37,301 nt of DNA from assembly GCA_016930675.1 (NCBI GenBank), contig JAFGGG010000041.1, positions 1 to 37,301 on the forward strand, in the 5' to 3' direction. Positions within the stretch are counted from its first letter, which is position 1, and the number at the start of each line of letters is the position of its first letter. The stretch comes from Spirochaetales bacterium. Lineage in GTDB: Bacteria > Spirochaetota > Spirochaetia > SZUA-6 > RPPD01. The notes below the pieces were generated by a model, which was not told the origin of the DNA, did not search any database, and saw only the letters and a program-made list of their open reading frames with translations. Positions 1 through 8,114 of this stretch are shown piece after piece. Made by a program: the position numbers and the translations under genes.

Positions 1-24
1 AATATAGCTTCTCTTTAACTCTAT

Positions 25-80
25 GGTTAGATTTTTATATGAGGCATCCAATAATTTGGGTTAGATTTTTATGTGAGGCA
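25..80. repeat. Two near-identical 22-bp direct repeats
   Basis: Positions 25-46 and 59-80 hold the same 22-bp sequence with one difference (A versus G near the 3' part). Each copy begins GGTTAGATTTTTAT and ends TGAGGCA, and the spacing is 34 bp. They lie upstream of the TatT-like gene. Two copies are too few for a CRISPR. They may be a tandem operator, or the right edge of a longer repeat tract that continues beyond the window. Confidence 0.7.
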
Positions 81-138
81 ACGGGTAGCGGCCACAATGT
101 GAAATATTAAATTAAATAGTATTTTTAATTGAATTTAG

Positions 139-942
139 ATGGCTGATATTTTAATCTTTAAGAGTATGATGTTTATAAACAGAGCAAAGATTGTCTTTGT
201 ATTGGTCTCTATGTTGTTAATAATGGGTTCTATTTCCTATACGGAAGATGATATCGACGATTTGCTTTCAAGCGGATTGGCGGATAAGCGCCAAACGGAA
301 CAGGGATTAAACGAGCTGCTGAATGAATTAAAGGGTATGCTGCAAACGGATTCCGGCGATTATGATGCGCTTTGGATGTACGCGGCACTCAATTATTTTT
401 ACGGCGACTTCTACGCCACAGAGCACAATACCAAAAAGCGTTATTTTACCATTTGTAAAGATTATGCCGACAAGGCCGTCCGAATTAAAAGAACAGGAGT
501 CGCCGCTCACTATTGGCTTGGAGTGGGCATGGCGAAATGGGCGGAGTATAACGGTATAATATACAGTTTATTTAGCGCCGACGACATTCTTAAAGAGATG
601 ACCATTGTTATAACTCTGAACCCCAACTTTTTTAAGGGGATGCCGTGGGCTATCAGAGCCACGGTCTATGCTTTGGCTCCCGGAGGAATCAGTGTGGGTG
701 ATAGAGATAAGGCCAGAACGGACATAACAAAAGCGCTTTTTTATGGCTATGATTACCGTCAGACGTACCAGTTAATCGCGGATATCTACATAGCCTGGGG
801 AGAATGGGAGAATGCCAAAAAAATGATTGACGTGGCCTTAACTTTTCCCTTTAATTCACTAATGGAAGTGGAGGAACGGGACTGTATTAGAAAATTAAAT
901 GAGCAAAGACAAAAAGTAGCCAAAGAACTGGCCAAGAGATAG
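139..942 (+). CDS. TatT-like TPR protein (TRAP-transporter-associated)
   Basis: A 267-residue exported, alpha-helical protein. After a hydrophobic N-terminal segment it has TPR-like helical pairs with the pattern seen in TatT (the periplasmic T component of TRAP transporters): an alanine-rich helix containing WMYAALNYFYGDFY, then a YWLGVGMAKWAEYNG segment, then a C-terminal IADIYIAWGEWENAKKMID helix pair. TatT proteins are periplasmic or lipid-anchored trimers that accompany the substrate-binding subunit. No lipobox cysteine is visible here, and no TRAP P, Q or M gene is in the window. The start is uncertain: the ATG at 139 has no Shine-Dalgarno sequence, and ATGs at 166 and 169 follow TAAGAG and would give a cleaner signal peptide beginning MFINRAKIVF. 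The family call comes from sequence pattern; the transporter partner is not seen. Confidence 0.6.
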   Translation: MADILIFKSMMFINRAKIVFVLVSMLLIMGSISYTEDDIDDLLSSGLADKRQTEQGLNELLNELKGMLQTDSGDYDALWMYAALNYFYGDFYATEHNTKKRYFTICKDYADKAVRIKRTGVAAHYWLGVGMAKWAEYNGIIYSLFSADDILKEMTIVITLNPNFFKGMPWAIRATVYALAPGGISVGDRDKARTDITKALFYGYDYRQTYQLIADIYIAWGEWENAKKMIDVALTFPFNSLMEVEERDCIRKLNEQRQKVAKELAKR

Positions 943-972
943 TTTAACAATCAGCTTGTAATAATGTTTATT

Positions 973-1815
973 TTATTCCTCGGGCGCGTAGTCCAGCATA
1001 TTATATCCGAGTTTTTCGAGGTCTGTCTGATAAACCCGCACATAGTCGATTACCATCTGAGTGGGAAAGATGGAATCGTCTATGCCCTGTGCTCCGCCCC
1101 ATGATCCGCCGATTGCCAGATTGAGGATCAGATAAAAATCCTTATAGAAGGGCCAGGCTTTCCAGCCGCTGAGCTCGTTTTCAAAGGTAAAAAATCTGTT
1201 TTCATCCACAAAGAAATCAAGCCTGTCAGGATACCATTCCACAGCATAGATGTGATATTCGTTGAAAGGATCGTCAATATACAATGTGCCGAATTTATGA
1301 GTTCCTTGCGGATGATTATATTCATGACAGTGCACGCTGGTCTGTACCGTTCCGGGGTTATAACCCACATGTTCCATAATATCTATTTCACCGGAGGAAG
1401 GCCAACCGAATACGCTTTTAATATTTTCGGACGGCATCATGAACAACGCGGGCCAGGTACCTCTGCCTTGGGGAAGTTTCGCTTTTATTTCTATCCGGCC
1501 GTAGGTCCATTTTCCGGTTATGAAAGTGTCGAGACGTCCCGATGTATAGCCTCCGTCATGGTTGCGGTGCGCCTGGATAATAAGATTTCCGTTCTCCACT
1601 CTCAAATTTTCCCTGTTGTCCACATAGGCCTGCGCTTCCTGGTTGACCCAGCGCGCCGGTTTTTCCACAATCGACCATTTTCCAGGATCGGGTTCTCCTT
1701 CATAATTAAACTCATCCGACCAGACCAGCTGCCAGATACCGGTATCACTGCAGGAGAGATGCAACAAAAGCAGTAACAATAAAAAGAATAATTTTACAGC
1801 AACAAAGGGTTTCAT
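973..1815 (-). CDS. GH16 family beta-glucanase lipoprotein (laminarinase-like)
   Basis: A 280-residue secreted glycoside hydrolase. Residues 1-22 form a lipoprotein signal peptide with lipobox LHLSC (Cys22). The rest is a single GH16 jelly-roll domain. The catalytic ExDxxE motif is GEIDIMEH, with nucleophile Glu143, Asp145 and acid/base Glu148. Flanking family features are WSDEFN near the N terminus, SGRLDT, YGRIEIKAKLPQGRGTWPALFM and a C-terminal DYVRVYQ. GH16 enzymes of this type cut beta-1,3 or mixed beta-1,3/1,4 glucans; the exact substrate cannot be read from sequence. A good ribosome site (AAGGAG) precedes the ATG. The gene converges on the TatT-like gene with 30 bp between them, and is divergent from the small gene at 1931. 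A LacI-type palindrome lies 80 bp upstream, consistent with sugar-responsive control. Confidence 0.9.
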   Translation of the reverse strand: MKPFVAVKLFFLLLLLLLHLSCSDTGIWQLVWSDEFNYEGEPDPGKWSIVEKPARWVNQEAQAYVDNRENLRVENGNLIIQAHRNHDGGYTSGRLDTFITGKWTYGRIEIKAKLPQGRGTWPALFMMPSENIKSVFGWPSSGEIDIMEHVGYNPGTVQTSVHCHEYNHPQGTHKFGTLYIDDPFNEYHIYAVEWYPDRLDFFVDENRFFTFENELSGWKAWPFYKDFYLILNLAIGGSWGGAQGIDDSIFPTQMVIDYVRVYQTDLEKLGYNMLDYAPEE

Positions 1816-1893
1816 ATCCGCTCCTTGGCAGTTATTTGTCTCAATAGAAGCTAGTTAAATAATTATATCAAAATATGATCATTTGTTCTATAA

Positions 1894-1911
1894 TATGAAA
1901 TCGATTTCATA
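1894..1911. promoter_or_regulatory. Perfect 18-bp palindrome, LacI/CcpA-type operator
   Basis: TATGAAATCGATTTCATA is a perfect palindrome. Its core TGAAATCGATTTCA matches the LacI-family/cre pattern TGnAAnCGnTnnCA with a central CpG. It sits between the divergent GH16 gene and the gene at 1931, immediately downstream of a TATAAT at 1889-1894 on the plus strand, so it would overlap that promoter's start site. A TATAAT on the minus strand at 1862-1867 may serve the GH16 gene. No LacI-family regulator is encoded in the window. Confidence 0.6.
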
Positions 1912-1930
1912 CTGAAAAAGGAGGAGATAC

Positions 1931-2239
1931 ATGGCTTTTACAAAATGCAAGATTACGGTTCTTAAAAGGATGATTAATAAGGAACTGGCCGATGAGTATT
2001 TGACGGACAATAAACTGACGGCATGTGACATGTTTACTGACGGTCAGGAATTCATAGCAAAGGATGCTTTTTCCATACCGGAGGGCTTCTGCTCATGGGC
2101 CTGGGCGGATATGCGCGGTTATATTCTGGCCACAACTACGGGAGGAAGTTTCCCCTGGATGAGGCGGCAGCAAGCAGTGATCGCCTGCTGCACGGACGGT
2201 TTGAGGCCGGTTGTTTTCAAGATAGAGAGAACAGATTAG
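1931..2239 (+). CDS. TIGR04076-like small protein
   Basis: A 102-residue soluble protein that resembles the TIGR04076 family of about 90-110 residues. Recognisable elements are CKITVLKR at the N terminus, GFCSWAWAD in the middle and the C-terminal CCTDGLRPVVFKIER. Conserved cysteines are at CKITV, TACDMF, GFCSW and ACC, so metal or redox chemistry is possible, but the family has no established function that I know of. An AAGGAGGAG ribosome site sits just before the ATG. It is divergent from the GH16 gene, and the shared LacI-type palindrome overlaps its likely transcription start. Confidence 0.7.
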   Translation: MAFTKCKITVLKRMINKELADEYLTDNKLTACDMFTDGQEFIAKDAFSIPEGFCSWAWADMRGYILATTTGGSFPWMRRQQAVIACCTDGLRPVVFKIERTD

Positions 2240-2273
2240 TGAGTAAGATATTTTTCTTCTTTAAAAAAATATT

Positions 2274-2302
2274 TTGTATCTGTGATATTTTGATGTTATA
2301 AT
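2274..2302 (+). promoter_or_regulatory. Sigma70-type promoter for lipoprotein/LOG pair
   Basis: TTGTAT at 2274-2279 and a perfect TATAAT at 2297-2302 are separated by 17 bp, about 45 bp upstream of the lipoprotein start at 2348. Confidence 0.55.
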
Positions 2303-2347
2303 TAATAATAGTATTATTAAAACTAAAAAAATATTAAGAGGATACCT

Positions 2348-2728
2348 ATGAAAAAATCAGGTGCAATTATAATGATTTTGTCTTTATGTTCTGTTTTAAT
2401 ATCGAGTTGCGCCGGCGACCAGGCCATTGACCAGGTATATGAGTATATGGACAGGACCTTATCGATTATTGAAGCACATAAGGATAACCCTCCCAAGGCG
2501 GCGGACGAGGTTAACAAGTATATTATGAGTATACAAAATCAATTGGATAAAGTGGTTGAAGAGTTTGAGGCTGATAAAGAAAGAACCACGCAGTTAGCGC
2601 AAAAATTGAAACCCCTGTTCAAAAGGCAGGAACTGCTGCTTAAAAACAGTCCGACTCTTAGAAAGAATATCCGTATCCAACAAACACTTGTGATTTTTGA
2701 GGTGTTGGCTTATCCGGTACAGCCCTGA
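2348..2728 (+). CDS. Small hypothetical lipoprotein
   Basis: A 126-residue protein with a type II signal peptide: MKKSG followed by a hydrophobic stretch and lipobox LISSC (Cys21 region). The mature part is highly charged and predicted all-helical, with heptad-like regions (QNQLDKVVEEFEADKERTTQLAQKLK) that suggest a short coiled coil. I recognise no family. Ribosome site AAGAGG precedes the ATG. The LOG-family gene starts only 15 bp after its stop, so the two are probably co-transcribed from the promoter at 2274-2302. Confidence 0.75.
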   Translation: MKKSGAIIMILSLCSVLISSCAGDQAIDQVYEYMDRTLSIIEAHKDNPPKAADEVNKYIMSIQNQLDKVVEEFEADKERTTQLAQKLKPLFKRQELLLKNSPTLRKNIRIQQTLVIFEVLAYPVQP

Positions 2729-2743
2729 TACAGGAGATTAACC

Positions 2744-3529
2744 GTGATTAAAAAGAAACTGTTTGCCCTGCGGGAGGGCGGATGTACTGAAGATGAACGC
2801 TTGCTGGCTTCGTTCAAGGCAAAACCGGCAGCATTTACGCAAACCGATCCGTGGCGGGTATTTAGGATTATGGGTGAGTTTGTGGAAGGATTCGATACGC
2901 TGGCCAATGTTGAAACGGCCGTAACCATTTTCGGTTCCGCGCGGACAAAGCCGGATGATCCCATGTATAAAAAAGCGGCCCGCCTTGCCTCATTACTGGG
3001 TAAAGCGGGCGTTGCCATTATTACCGGAGGCGGTCCGGGAATCATGGAAGCGGGTAACAGGGGAGCGCGGGAAAGCGGTGCTTTATCTATCGGACTGAAT
3101 ATCGAGCTGCCCTTCGAGCAGCATGTGAATCCTTATGTGGATATTGCTATCGAATTCTACTATTTCTTCTCGCGAAAAACAATGTTTTTGAAATACGCGA
3201 ATGCGTTTGTTATTTTTCCCGGCGGCTTCGGTACCATGGATGAGTTTTTTGAAGCACTTACGCTTATTCAAACAGGAAAAATGAAAAACTTTCCGGTGGT
3301 TCTCTTTGGGCTGGACTATTGGAAGGGCTTAATCCAATGGCTTAAAAATACCATGCTCGCCGAGGGTAAGATTTCCAAAGGCGATTTGGACCTCTTGCTT
3401 ATGACCGATTCCACACACGAAGCATGTGATTATATTATTCGCTCCCTTAAAGACGAAACCTGGCGTACTGAACAGGAAGAAGATGCTCGGAAAACAACCG
3501 AAAGCGTCATGCGCAAGCAGTCTTTATAA
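2744..3529 (+). CDS. LOG family protein (TIGR00730-type)
   Basis: A 261-residue Rossmann-fold protein of the LOG/'lysine decarboxylase-like' family. Diagnostic motifs are VTIFGSAR, ITGGGPGIMEAGNRGA and the signature PGGFGTMDEFFEALTLIQTGK. In characterised members this fold cleaves nucleoside 5'-monophosphates (cytokinin-activating phosphoribohydrolase activity) or works in nucleotide salvage; the bacterial role here is not known. The start is a GTG preceded by AGGAG, and no ATG lies upstream in frame. An N-terminal extension of about 55 residues before the core fits the longer bacterial subgroup. It follows the lipoprotein gene closely. Confidence 0.85.
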   Translation: MIKKKLFALREGGCTEDERLLASFKAKPAAFTQTDPWRVFRIMGEFVEGFDTLANVETAVTIFGSARTKPDDPMYKKAARLASLLGKAGVAIITGGGPGIMEAGNRGARESGALSIGLNIELPFEQHVNPYVDIAIEFYYFFSRKTMFLKYANAFVIFPGGFGTMDEFFEALTLIQTGKMKNFPVVLFGLDYWKGLIQWLKNTMLAEGKISKGDLDLLLMTDSTHEACDYIIRSLKDETWRTEQEEDARKTTESVMRKQSL

Positions 3530-3592
3530 TTTTATCTCTTATCACGGCCCGGATGATCAGAATTTTTAACCTTGTATAAAATAAAACACGTG

Positions 3593-3621
3593 TTGCATTC
3601 TCTCCTTAGTAATCCTATACT
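3593..3621 (+). promoter_or_regulatory. Sigma70-type promoter of the hybrid kinase gene
   Basis: TTGCAT at 3593-3598, a 17-bp spacer and TATACT at 3616-3621, about 40 bp upstream of the ATG at 3661, which itself is preceded by GAAGGGAA. Confidence 0.55.
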
Positions 3622-3660
3622 ATAGATTATAGAAAATAAAAACCGTTTGAAGGGAATACA

Positions 3661-6438
3661 ATGTCAAATTCTTTGCAGAAAAATGAACTGCGTATTCTCG
3701 TTGAAACCTCAAAGGACTGGATGTGGGCCATAGATACGCATGGAGTACATACCTATTCCAATCCCGCCGTGGAAAATATCCTGGGGTATCGTCCTGATGA
3801 ACTTGTCGGAGCATCAAGCCTGAAGCTTCTGCACCCGGATGATAAAAAAAAAGTACGGACGCTGTTAAAAACCTGGATTGCCAAAAAACGGGGCTGGAAC
3901 GGCCTGTTGCTTCGCTGGAAGCATAAAAACGGCAGTTATCGCTACCTTGAAAGTAATGCGGTTCCTATTATAGATGCACAGGGAAAGCTGAACGGATTCA
4001 GGGGTGTTGATTGCGATGTGACCGAGCGCGTACAGGCGCAAGAGGAGTTAAAAAGCAGCAAAGAGCGGTATACCGCTTTGTTCGATCGTCAGCTTGATCC
4101 TGTTTTTATTCATGATTTTCAGGGTAACTTTATCGATGCCAACAGCGCGGCATTGGAATTATTAGGCTATACAGAGGAGGATATACCCTCAATCAATTTC
4201 AAGACAATTATTTCAGATGATCAACTATCACACGTCATGCAAGAAATTGCGGAAATTATTCAGACCGGTTCGCAAAAAAAAATGCAGGAATACAAATTGA
4301 AGAAAAAAAACGGCGGTTTTATATGGGTGGAAACCAAGGGATCCTTGATTTATAAAGACGGAAAACCATATGCCATACAGGGGATCGCGCGTGATATTAC
4401 AAAACGAAAACAGGCGGAAGAACAACTTCTTATTCAGCATGATCTTGCTTTAGCCGTAAGCAGCACAACCGACCTGATCAAAGGATTAGCCCTGTGCCTT
4501 GATGCGGCGCTTAAGATCTCGGGGATGGACTGCGGCGGGATTTACTTTGTGAATAAAATTACCGGCGCATTAGACCTGGTACATCATAAAGGATTACCAG
4601 TTAAATTTATTAAAAGTGTTGCACATTATGATGGCGGATCACCTAATGCACAACTTGTTATGAAGGGAGAACCTATCTACCTGGAATATGTGCTACTTGA
4701 TGTTCCCAAAGATAAGGCGGAAGTAAAAGAAAAACTACAGGCTATAGCTATTATACCCTTGAAATATAAGAACAGGGTAATCGGCTGCTTGAATGCATCA
4801 TCTCATATATTCAGTAAAATAGATGGTTATCAGCGTAATGCGCTTGAGACAATCGCCGGACAGATAAGTAATACGGTTGCTCGTCTGCTTGCCGAGGAAG
4901 CGTTACGGGATAGAGAAAAAAAATACCGGGAGCTTTTCGAAAATGCAAATGAAGGAATTCTTGTGGTACAGGAAGGTTATGTTAAATTCCTGAATCCCAA
5001 AGTTTTGCAGTTTATAGGGTATACGCAGGAAGAAATTACAGCACAACCTCTTGAGAACTTTATCTACAAGGATGACCGCGAAAAAGCAGCTGAGATTTAC
5101 AGACAAAGAATGCAGGGGCAGACACCAATTGCTGTTTATGAACTGCGGATTGTGAATAAATCAAATAAAATCCGCTGGATCGAGACCAATACCGTTGTGG
5201 TAGACTGGAACGGCCGGTCGGCGTTACTCTGTTTCATGAATGATATTACATATAAAAAGCAGGCGGAGCAGGAAAAGATCAGGATTGAAAAACAGCTCCA
5301 GCAGGCGCAAAAGCTGGATGCGCTCGGTACATTAGCAGGAGGGATTGCGCATGATTTTAATAATATCCTAAGCGCGATAATCGGTTTTACGGAGCTTTCC
5401 AAAGAGGATCTGCCTGACGATTCTCCGATCGTACAATATTTACAACATGTATTGCAGGCCGGAGAGCGGGCCAAGGACCTGGTAAAACAGATACTTGCTT
5501 TCAGCCGGCGAAGCGAAACGGAAAAAAAACCGTTGCGCGTCAGCCTCATTGTAAAAGAAGCCTTGAAGCTGTTACGAGCCAGCTTGCCCAGTACAATAGA
5601 GATCAGATCGTATATCAAAGCGGATAACTGTATTGTTTTCGCCAATCCCACACAGATTCACCAGATAATGATGAATCTGTGTGCCAATGCCGGTCATGCC
5701 ATGCGGGAAAGGGGAGGCACGCTGAGCGTGAGTCTTAAGCAGATTGATGTGGATGCGGCGTCTCTGGCTTATCATCCCGAACTTGAAGCCGGTGAATACC
5801 TGGAACTGACAATCTCCGATACCGGACACGGCATGTCGTCTGAGATTATGGAGCGAATTTTTGATCCGTATTTTACCACAAAGAAGAAAGAAGAGGGAAC
5901 CGGACTCGGTCTATCTGTTGTACACGGGATAGTAAAAGATCACGGAGGATTTATTACGGTTAAGAGTGATCCGGACCGGGGATCTGCATTTAATGTTTGC
6001 CTTCCTTTAATTCAAGAACAGGAAAAGCAGGAAAGTATAGCAGATATAAAACCGTGTAGATCGTGGCCTCAACATGTTCTCTTAATCGACGACGAGCAGG
6101 AATTGGTTGATTCAAATGCGCAGATCCTTAAACGGTTGGGTTCACATGTACAGACAACTTTAAGCAGTCTTAAGGCGCTTGAGCTGTTTCAAACTGCTCC
6201 CAAGGATTTTGATCTTGTTATTACGGATCAAACCATGCCCGCCATGACAGGAGCGGATTTGGCGGTTGAAATGCTGCGGATAAGATCCGATACGCCTATT
6301 ATCCTCTGCACGGGTTTTAGTGAGAAGATTACCATAGAAAAAGCAAAAACACTCGGTATCCGGGAATTCCTCTATAAGCCTTTTACCAAAAGGGATTTAG
6401 TCATTGTGATTAATAATATCTTCGGCCGGAGTGCCTAG
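3661..6438 (+). CDS. Hybrid sensor histidine kinase (PAS-PAS-GAF-PAS-HisKA-HATPase-REC)
   Basis: A 925-residue cytoplasmic hybrid kinase with no transmembrane segment. Order of parts: PAS/PAC about 5-125 (YSNPAVENILGY...DVTERVQAQEEL), a second PAS/PAC about 130-255, a GAF domain about 262-408, a third PAS about 420-540, HisKA with phospho-acceptor His564 in LAGGIAHDFNNIL, an HATPase domain with N-box NLCANAGHAM, DTGHGMSS and GTGLGLSVVHG, then a receiver domain about 805-922 with acidic pocket IDDE, phospho-acceptor Asp856 (ITDQTMP) and the conserved Lys in YKPF. The AHDFNN H-box is of the kind found in complex sensory kinases. It stands alone, with no response regulator beside it, so its signal and output are unknown. 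Three PAS domains plus GAF suggest it integrates several cytoplasmic signals. Confidence 0.93.
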   Translation: MSNSLQKNELRILVETSKDWMWAIDTHGVHTYSNPAVENILGYRPDELVGASSLKLLHPDDKKKVRTLLKTWIAKKRGWNGLLLRWKHKNGSYRYLESNAVPIIDAQGKLNGFRGVDCDVTERVQAQEELKSSKERYTALFDRQLDPVFIHDFQGNFIDANSAALELLGYTEEDIPSINFKTIISDDQLSHVMQEIAEIIQTGSQKKMQEYKLKKKNGGFIWVETKGSLIYKDGKPYAIQGIARDITKRKQAEEQLLIQHDLALAVSSTTDLIKGLALCLDAALKISGMDCGGIYFVNKITGALDLVHHKGLPVKFIKSVAHYDGGSPNAQLVMKGEPIYLEYVLLDVPKDKAEVKEKLQAIAIIPLKYKNRVIGCLNASSHIFSKIDGYQRNALETIAGQISNTVARLLAEEALRDREKKYRELFENANEGILVVQEGYVKFLNPKVLQFIGYTQEEITAQPLENFIYKDDREKAAEIYRQRMQGQTPIAVYELRIVNKSNKIRWIETNTVVVDWNGRSALLCFMNDITYKKQAEQEKIRIEKQLQQAQKLDALGTLAGGIAHDFNNILSAIIGFTELSKEDLPDDSPIVQYLQHVLQAGERAKDLVKQILAFSRRSETEKKPLRVSLIVKEALKLLRASLPSTIEIRSYIKADNCIVFANPTQIHQIMMNLCANAGHAMRERGGTLSVSLKQIDVDAASLAYHPELEAGEYLELTISDTGHGMSSEIMERIFDPYFTTKKKEEGTGLGLSVVHGIVKDHGGFITVKSDPDRGSAFNVCLPLIQEQEKQESIADIKPCRSWPQHVLLIDDEQELVDSNAQILKRLGSHVQTTLSSLKALELFQTAPKDFDLVITDQTMPAMTGADLAVEMLRIRSDTPIILCTGFSEKITIEKAKTLGIREFLYKPFTKRDLVIVINNIFGRSA

Positions 6439-6447
6439 GCAGGCACT
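6430..6447 (+). terminator. Possible terminator overlapping the kinase stop codon
   Basis: AGTGCCT and AGGCACT form a 7-bp stem with a 4-nt loop that includes the TAG stop codon. The sequence after it is only partly T-rich (TCTTATAATGCTTTTT), so this is a weak call. Confidence 0.35.
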
Positions 6448-6475
6448 TCTTATAATGCTTTTTGAGTATCCGCCT

Positions 6476-7324
6476 TTATCTAATGGTGATAATGTGGTTT
6501 TCCATTAAGAACTCTGCGATAAATGTTTCCCAGAACAGGGGCCAGTCTTTCACCTGATTATCGTGGCCGCCTTTGAGTACTATCAGCCTTACTCTGTTTG
6601 AGGTGCCGGCTAGTTTTTGCGCCTGGTGAAAGGGAATTATCGTATCATCCGGTGCGTGCAGCACCAGCGACGGCCCTTCGTAGTGTTGCAGCACCTTGGC
6701 ATTATCAAAGGGATCGAGTACTAAAAAAGACGGCAGCCAATAGTGGTTTACCATGTCATAGAGAGAAGCGAAAGTTGATAATAAGATAACGGCGCGCACC
6801 GGACGGTGTTCGGCCAATGTGCACGCGGCAGCACCTCCCATTGAAAATCCGAACGCAATTATTTTTTGGGTGTCAACTCCGGGCAGGCTTATGAGCATGT
6901 CATAGGCTTTGGTAAAAGTTTCAGTAATAGTTTTATAAGACGGATTTCCACCGCTTCTTCCGTAACCGGGATACTCAACCATGAGCACACCTATGCCCAT
7001 TTGTGGCAAAGCCCGTATGCGTTTGGCCCAGAAATCCATAATCCGACCGTTACCGTGTGCCATGATAAGCACCGGAAAGGGTTTGTCGGTAAAAGCAGTT
7101 CGCGGCCGGAAGTACCAGGTTTCTACGTTATATTCATCGCAGTGCAGCCAGATCACTTCACAGTCTTCAGGAGGAGCGGCCAAGGCATTTTGATGTAGAT
7201 GCATGCCGGGGAAAAAAAAGTATCTTTGCGTTATAAAAAAGAAACAGGCGTACGAGATATATAGCGCAACAAGGGCAAGTATAACAATGGTGATTATCCG
7301 GAATGTCAGCTTTGCTTTCGTCAT
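6476..7324 (-). CDS. Membrane-anchored alpha/beta hydrolase
   Basis: A 282-residue protein with one N-terminal transmembrane helix (about residues 8-32) and an alpha/beta-hydrolase domain. It has HGNG at residues 90-93 for the oxyanion hole, nucleophile elbow GFSMGG (Ser161), acid in HAPDDTII (Asp226 or Asp227) and His254 in GGHDN. The layout is that of the BEM46/ABHD13-like serine hydrolases (COG1073), which are esterases or thioesterases with poorly known substrates. The gene starts 6 bp after the stop of the O-methyltransferase gene, so the two form an operon on the minus strand. The catalytic machinery is complete. Confidence 0.85.
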   Translation of the reverse strand: MTKAKLTFRIITIVILALVALYISYACFFFITQRYFFFPGMHLHQNALAAPPEDCEVIWLHCDEYNVETWYFRPRTAFTDKPFPVLIMAHGNGRIMDFWAKRIRALPQMGIGVLMVEYPGYGRSGGNPSYKTITETFTKAYDMLISLPGVDTQKIIAFGFSMGGAAACTLAEHRPVRAVILLSTFASLYDMVNHYWLPSFLVLDPFDNAKVLQHYEGPSLVLHAPDDTIIPFHQAQKLAGTSNRVRLIVLKGGHDNQVKDWPLFWETFIAEFLMENHIITIR

Positions 7325-7330
7325 GACAAT

Positions 7331-7981
7331 TTACAATTTTACACTAAGTACCACACCGTCGCCGATCGGCAGGATGGTACTGTAAAGCCGTGGATTATTA
7401 AAAACCATGGAGTTGAACTCTTCGATCGCCGTGCACAAGTGAGCGGGCACGCCCATGGGTTTAAAAAGTGCGTCATCCGTTATCAGCAGCCCGTTTTTCC
7501 GTACCAGCTGAATACAACGTTCCAGCATCACGGGGTATAATTCTTTATCCGAATCCTGAAAGATTACATCAAACGGTCCGCTTAATTCGTGGATTATTTT
7601 GTTTGCATCACCATGAATGAGCTCAACATAACTGCTTAAACCGGCGCCGGCAAGATTCTCCTGTGTTTTGTTGAAGAATTTCTTTTCATATTCCACGGAT
7701 ACCAGGCTGCCTCCGGTTGCCTTTACCGCTTCAGCCAGCCAGATCGTGGAGTAACCCAGACAAGTCCCGAATTCCAGTACCCGCTTCGCGTTTATCAATC
7801 TAATCAGTAAACCGCTGAGTTTGCCGACTTCCGGACCGATTGCAGGAAGCGTATCTGTTCTTGATTTTTCATCCTGCAGAATTCGCGGCAGCAGATCGTT
7901 GTCATGTTTGACAAACTTTTTAATATAATTCTGTATATTGTTATGAATTTCCATGGTATAGGTAAAGAATTTCTCTATCAT
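7331..7981 (-). CDS. SAM-dependent O-methyltransferase (COG4122 type)
   Basis: A 216-residue class I methyltransferase of the catechol/caffeoyl-CoA O-methyltransferase-like group. The SAM-binding motif I is VLEFGTCLGYSTIWLAEA, followed by VSVEYEKKF (motif II region), a GDA segment, DVIFQDSDKELYP (metal/acid region) and NGLLITDDALF. I use the ATG at 7981 (MIEKFFTYTMEIHNN), which has an AAGGA site at good spacing. Longer starts (TTG at 8065 or ATG at 8041) lack a ribosome site and add a low-complexity stretch. It is the first gene of an operon with the membrane-anchored hydrolase. The substrate cannot be inferred. Confidence 0.85.
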   Translation of the reverse strand: MIEKFFTYTMEIHNNIQNYIKKFVKHDNDLLPRILQDEKSRTDTLPAIGPEVGKLSGLLIRLINAKRVLEFGTCLGYSTIWLAEAVKATGGSLVSVEYEKKFFNKTQENLAGAGLSSYVELIHGDANKIIHELSGPFDVIFQDSDKELYPVMLERCIQLVRKNGLLITDDALFKPMGVPAHLCTAIEEFNSMVFNNPRLYSTILPIGDGVVLSVKL

Positions 7982-8114
7982 CTGCCCGTCCTTTTTTTTC
8001 GCAGCGCATGTTTCCGGATTATGCCGACTGTAAGCTATCATATCCGAGAGGATCGGGGTTGGCAAGGGGGCCGGACGCAGCTTAGTTTTTTAGGCCGACT
8101 AACGCAGGCTTCTT

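Noticed and set aside
25..80. Possible CRISPR array
   Set aside because: Only two copies with a 12-bp spacer and no cas genes. Real arrays have more repeats and spacers of about 30 bp.
1252..1776. Plus-strand open frame of 174 codons
   Set aside because: It is antisense to the GH16 gene, which has full catalytic motifs; the frame is a shadow of it.
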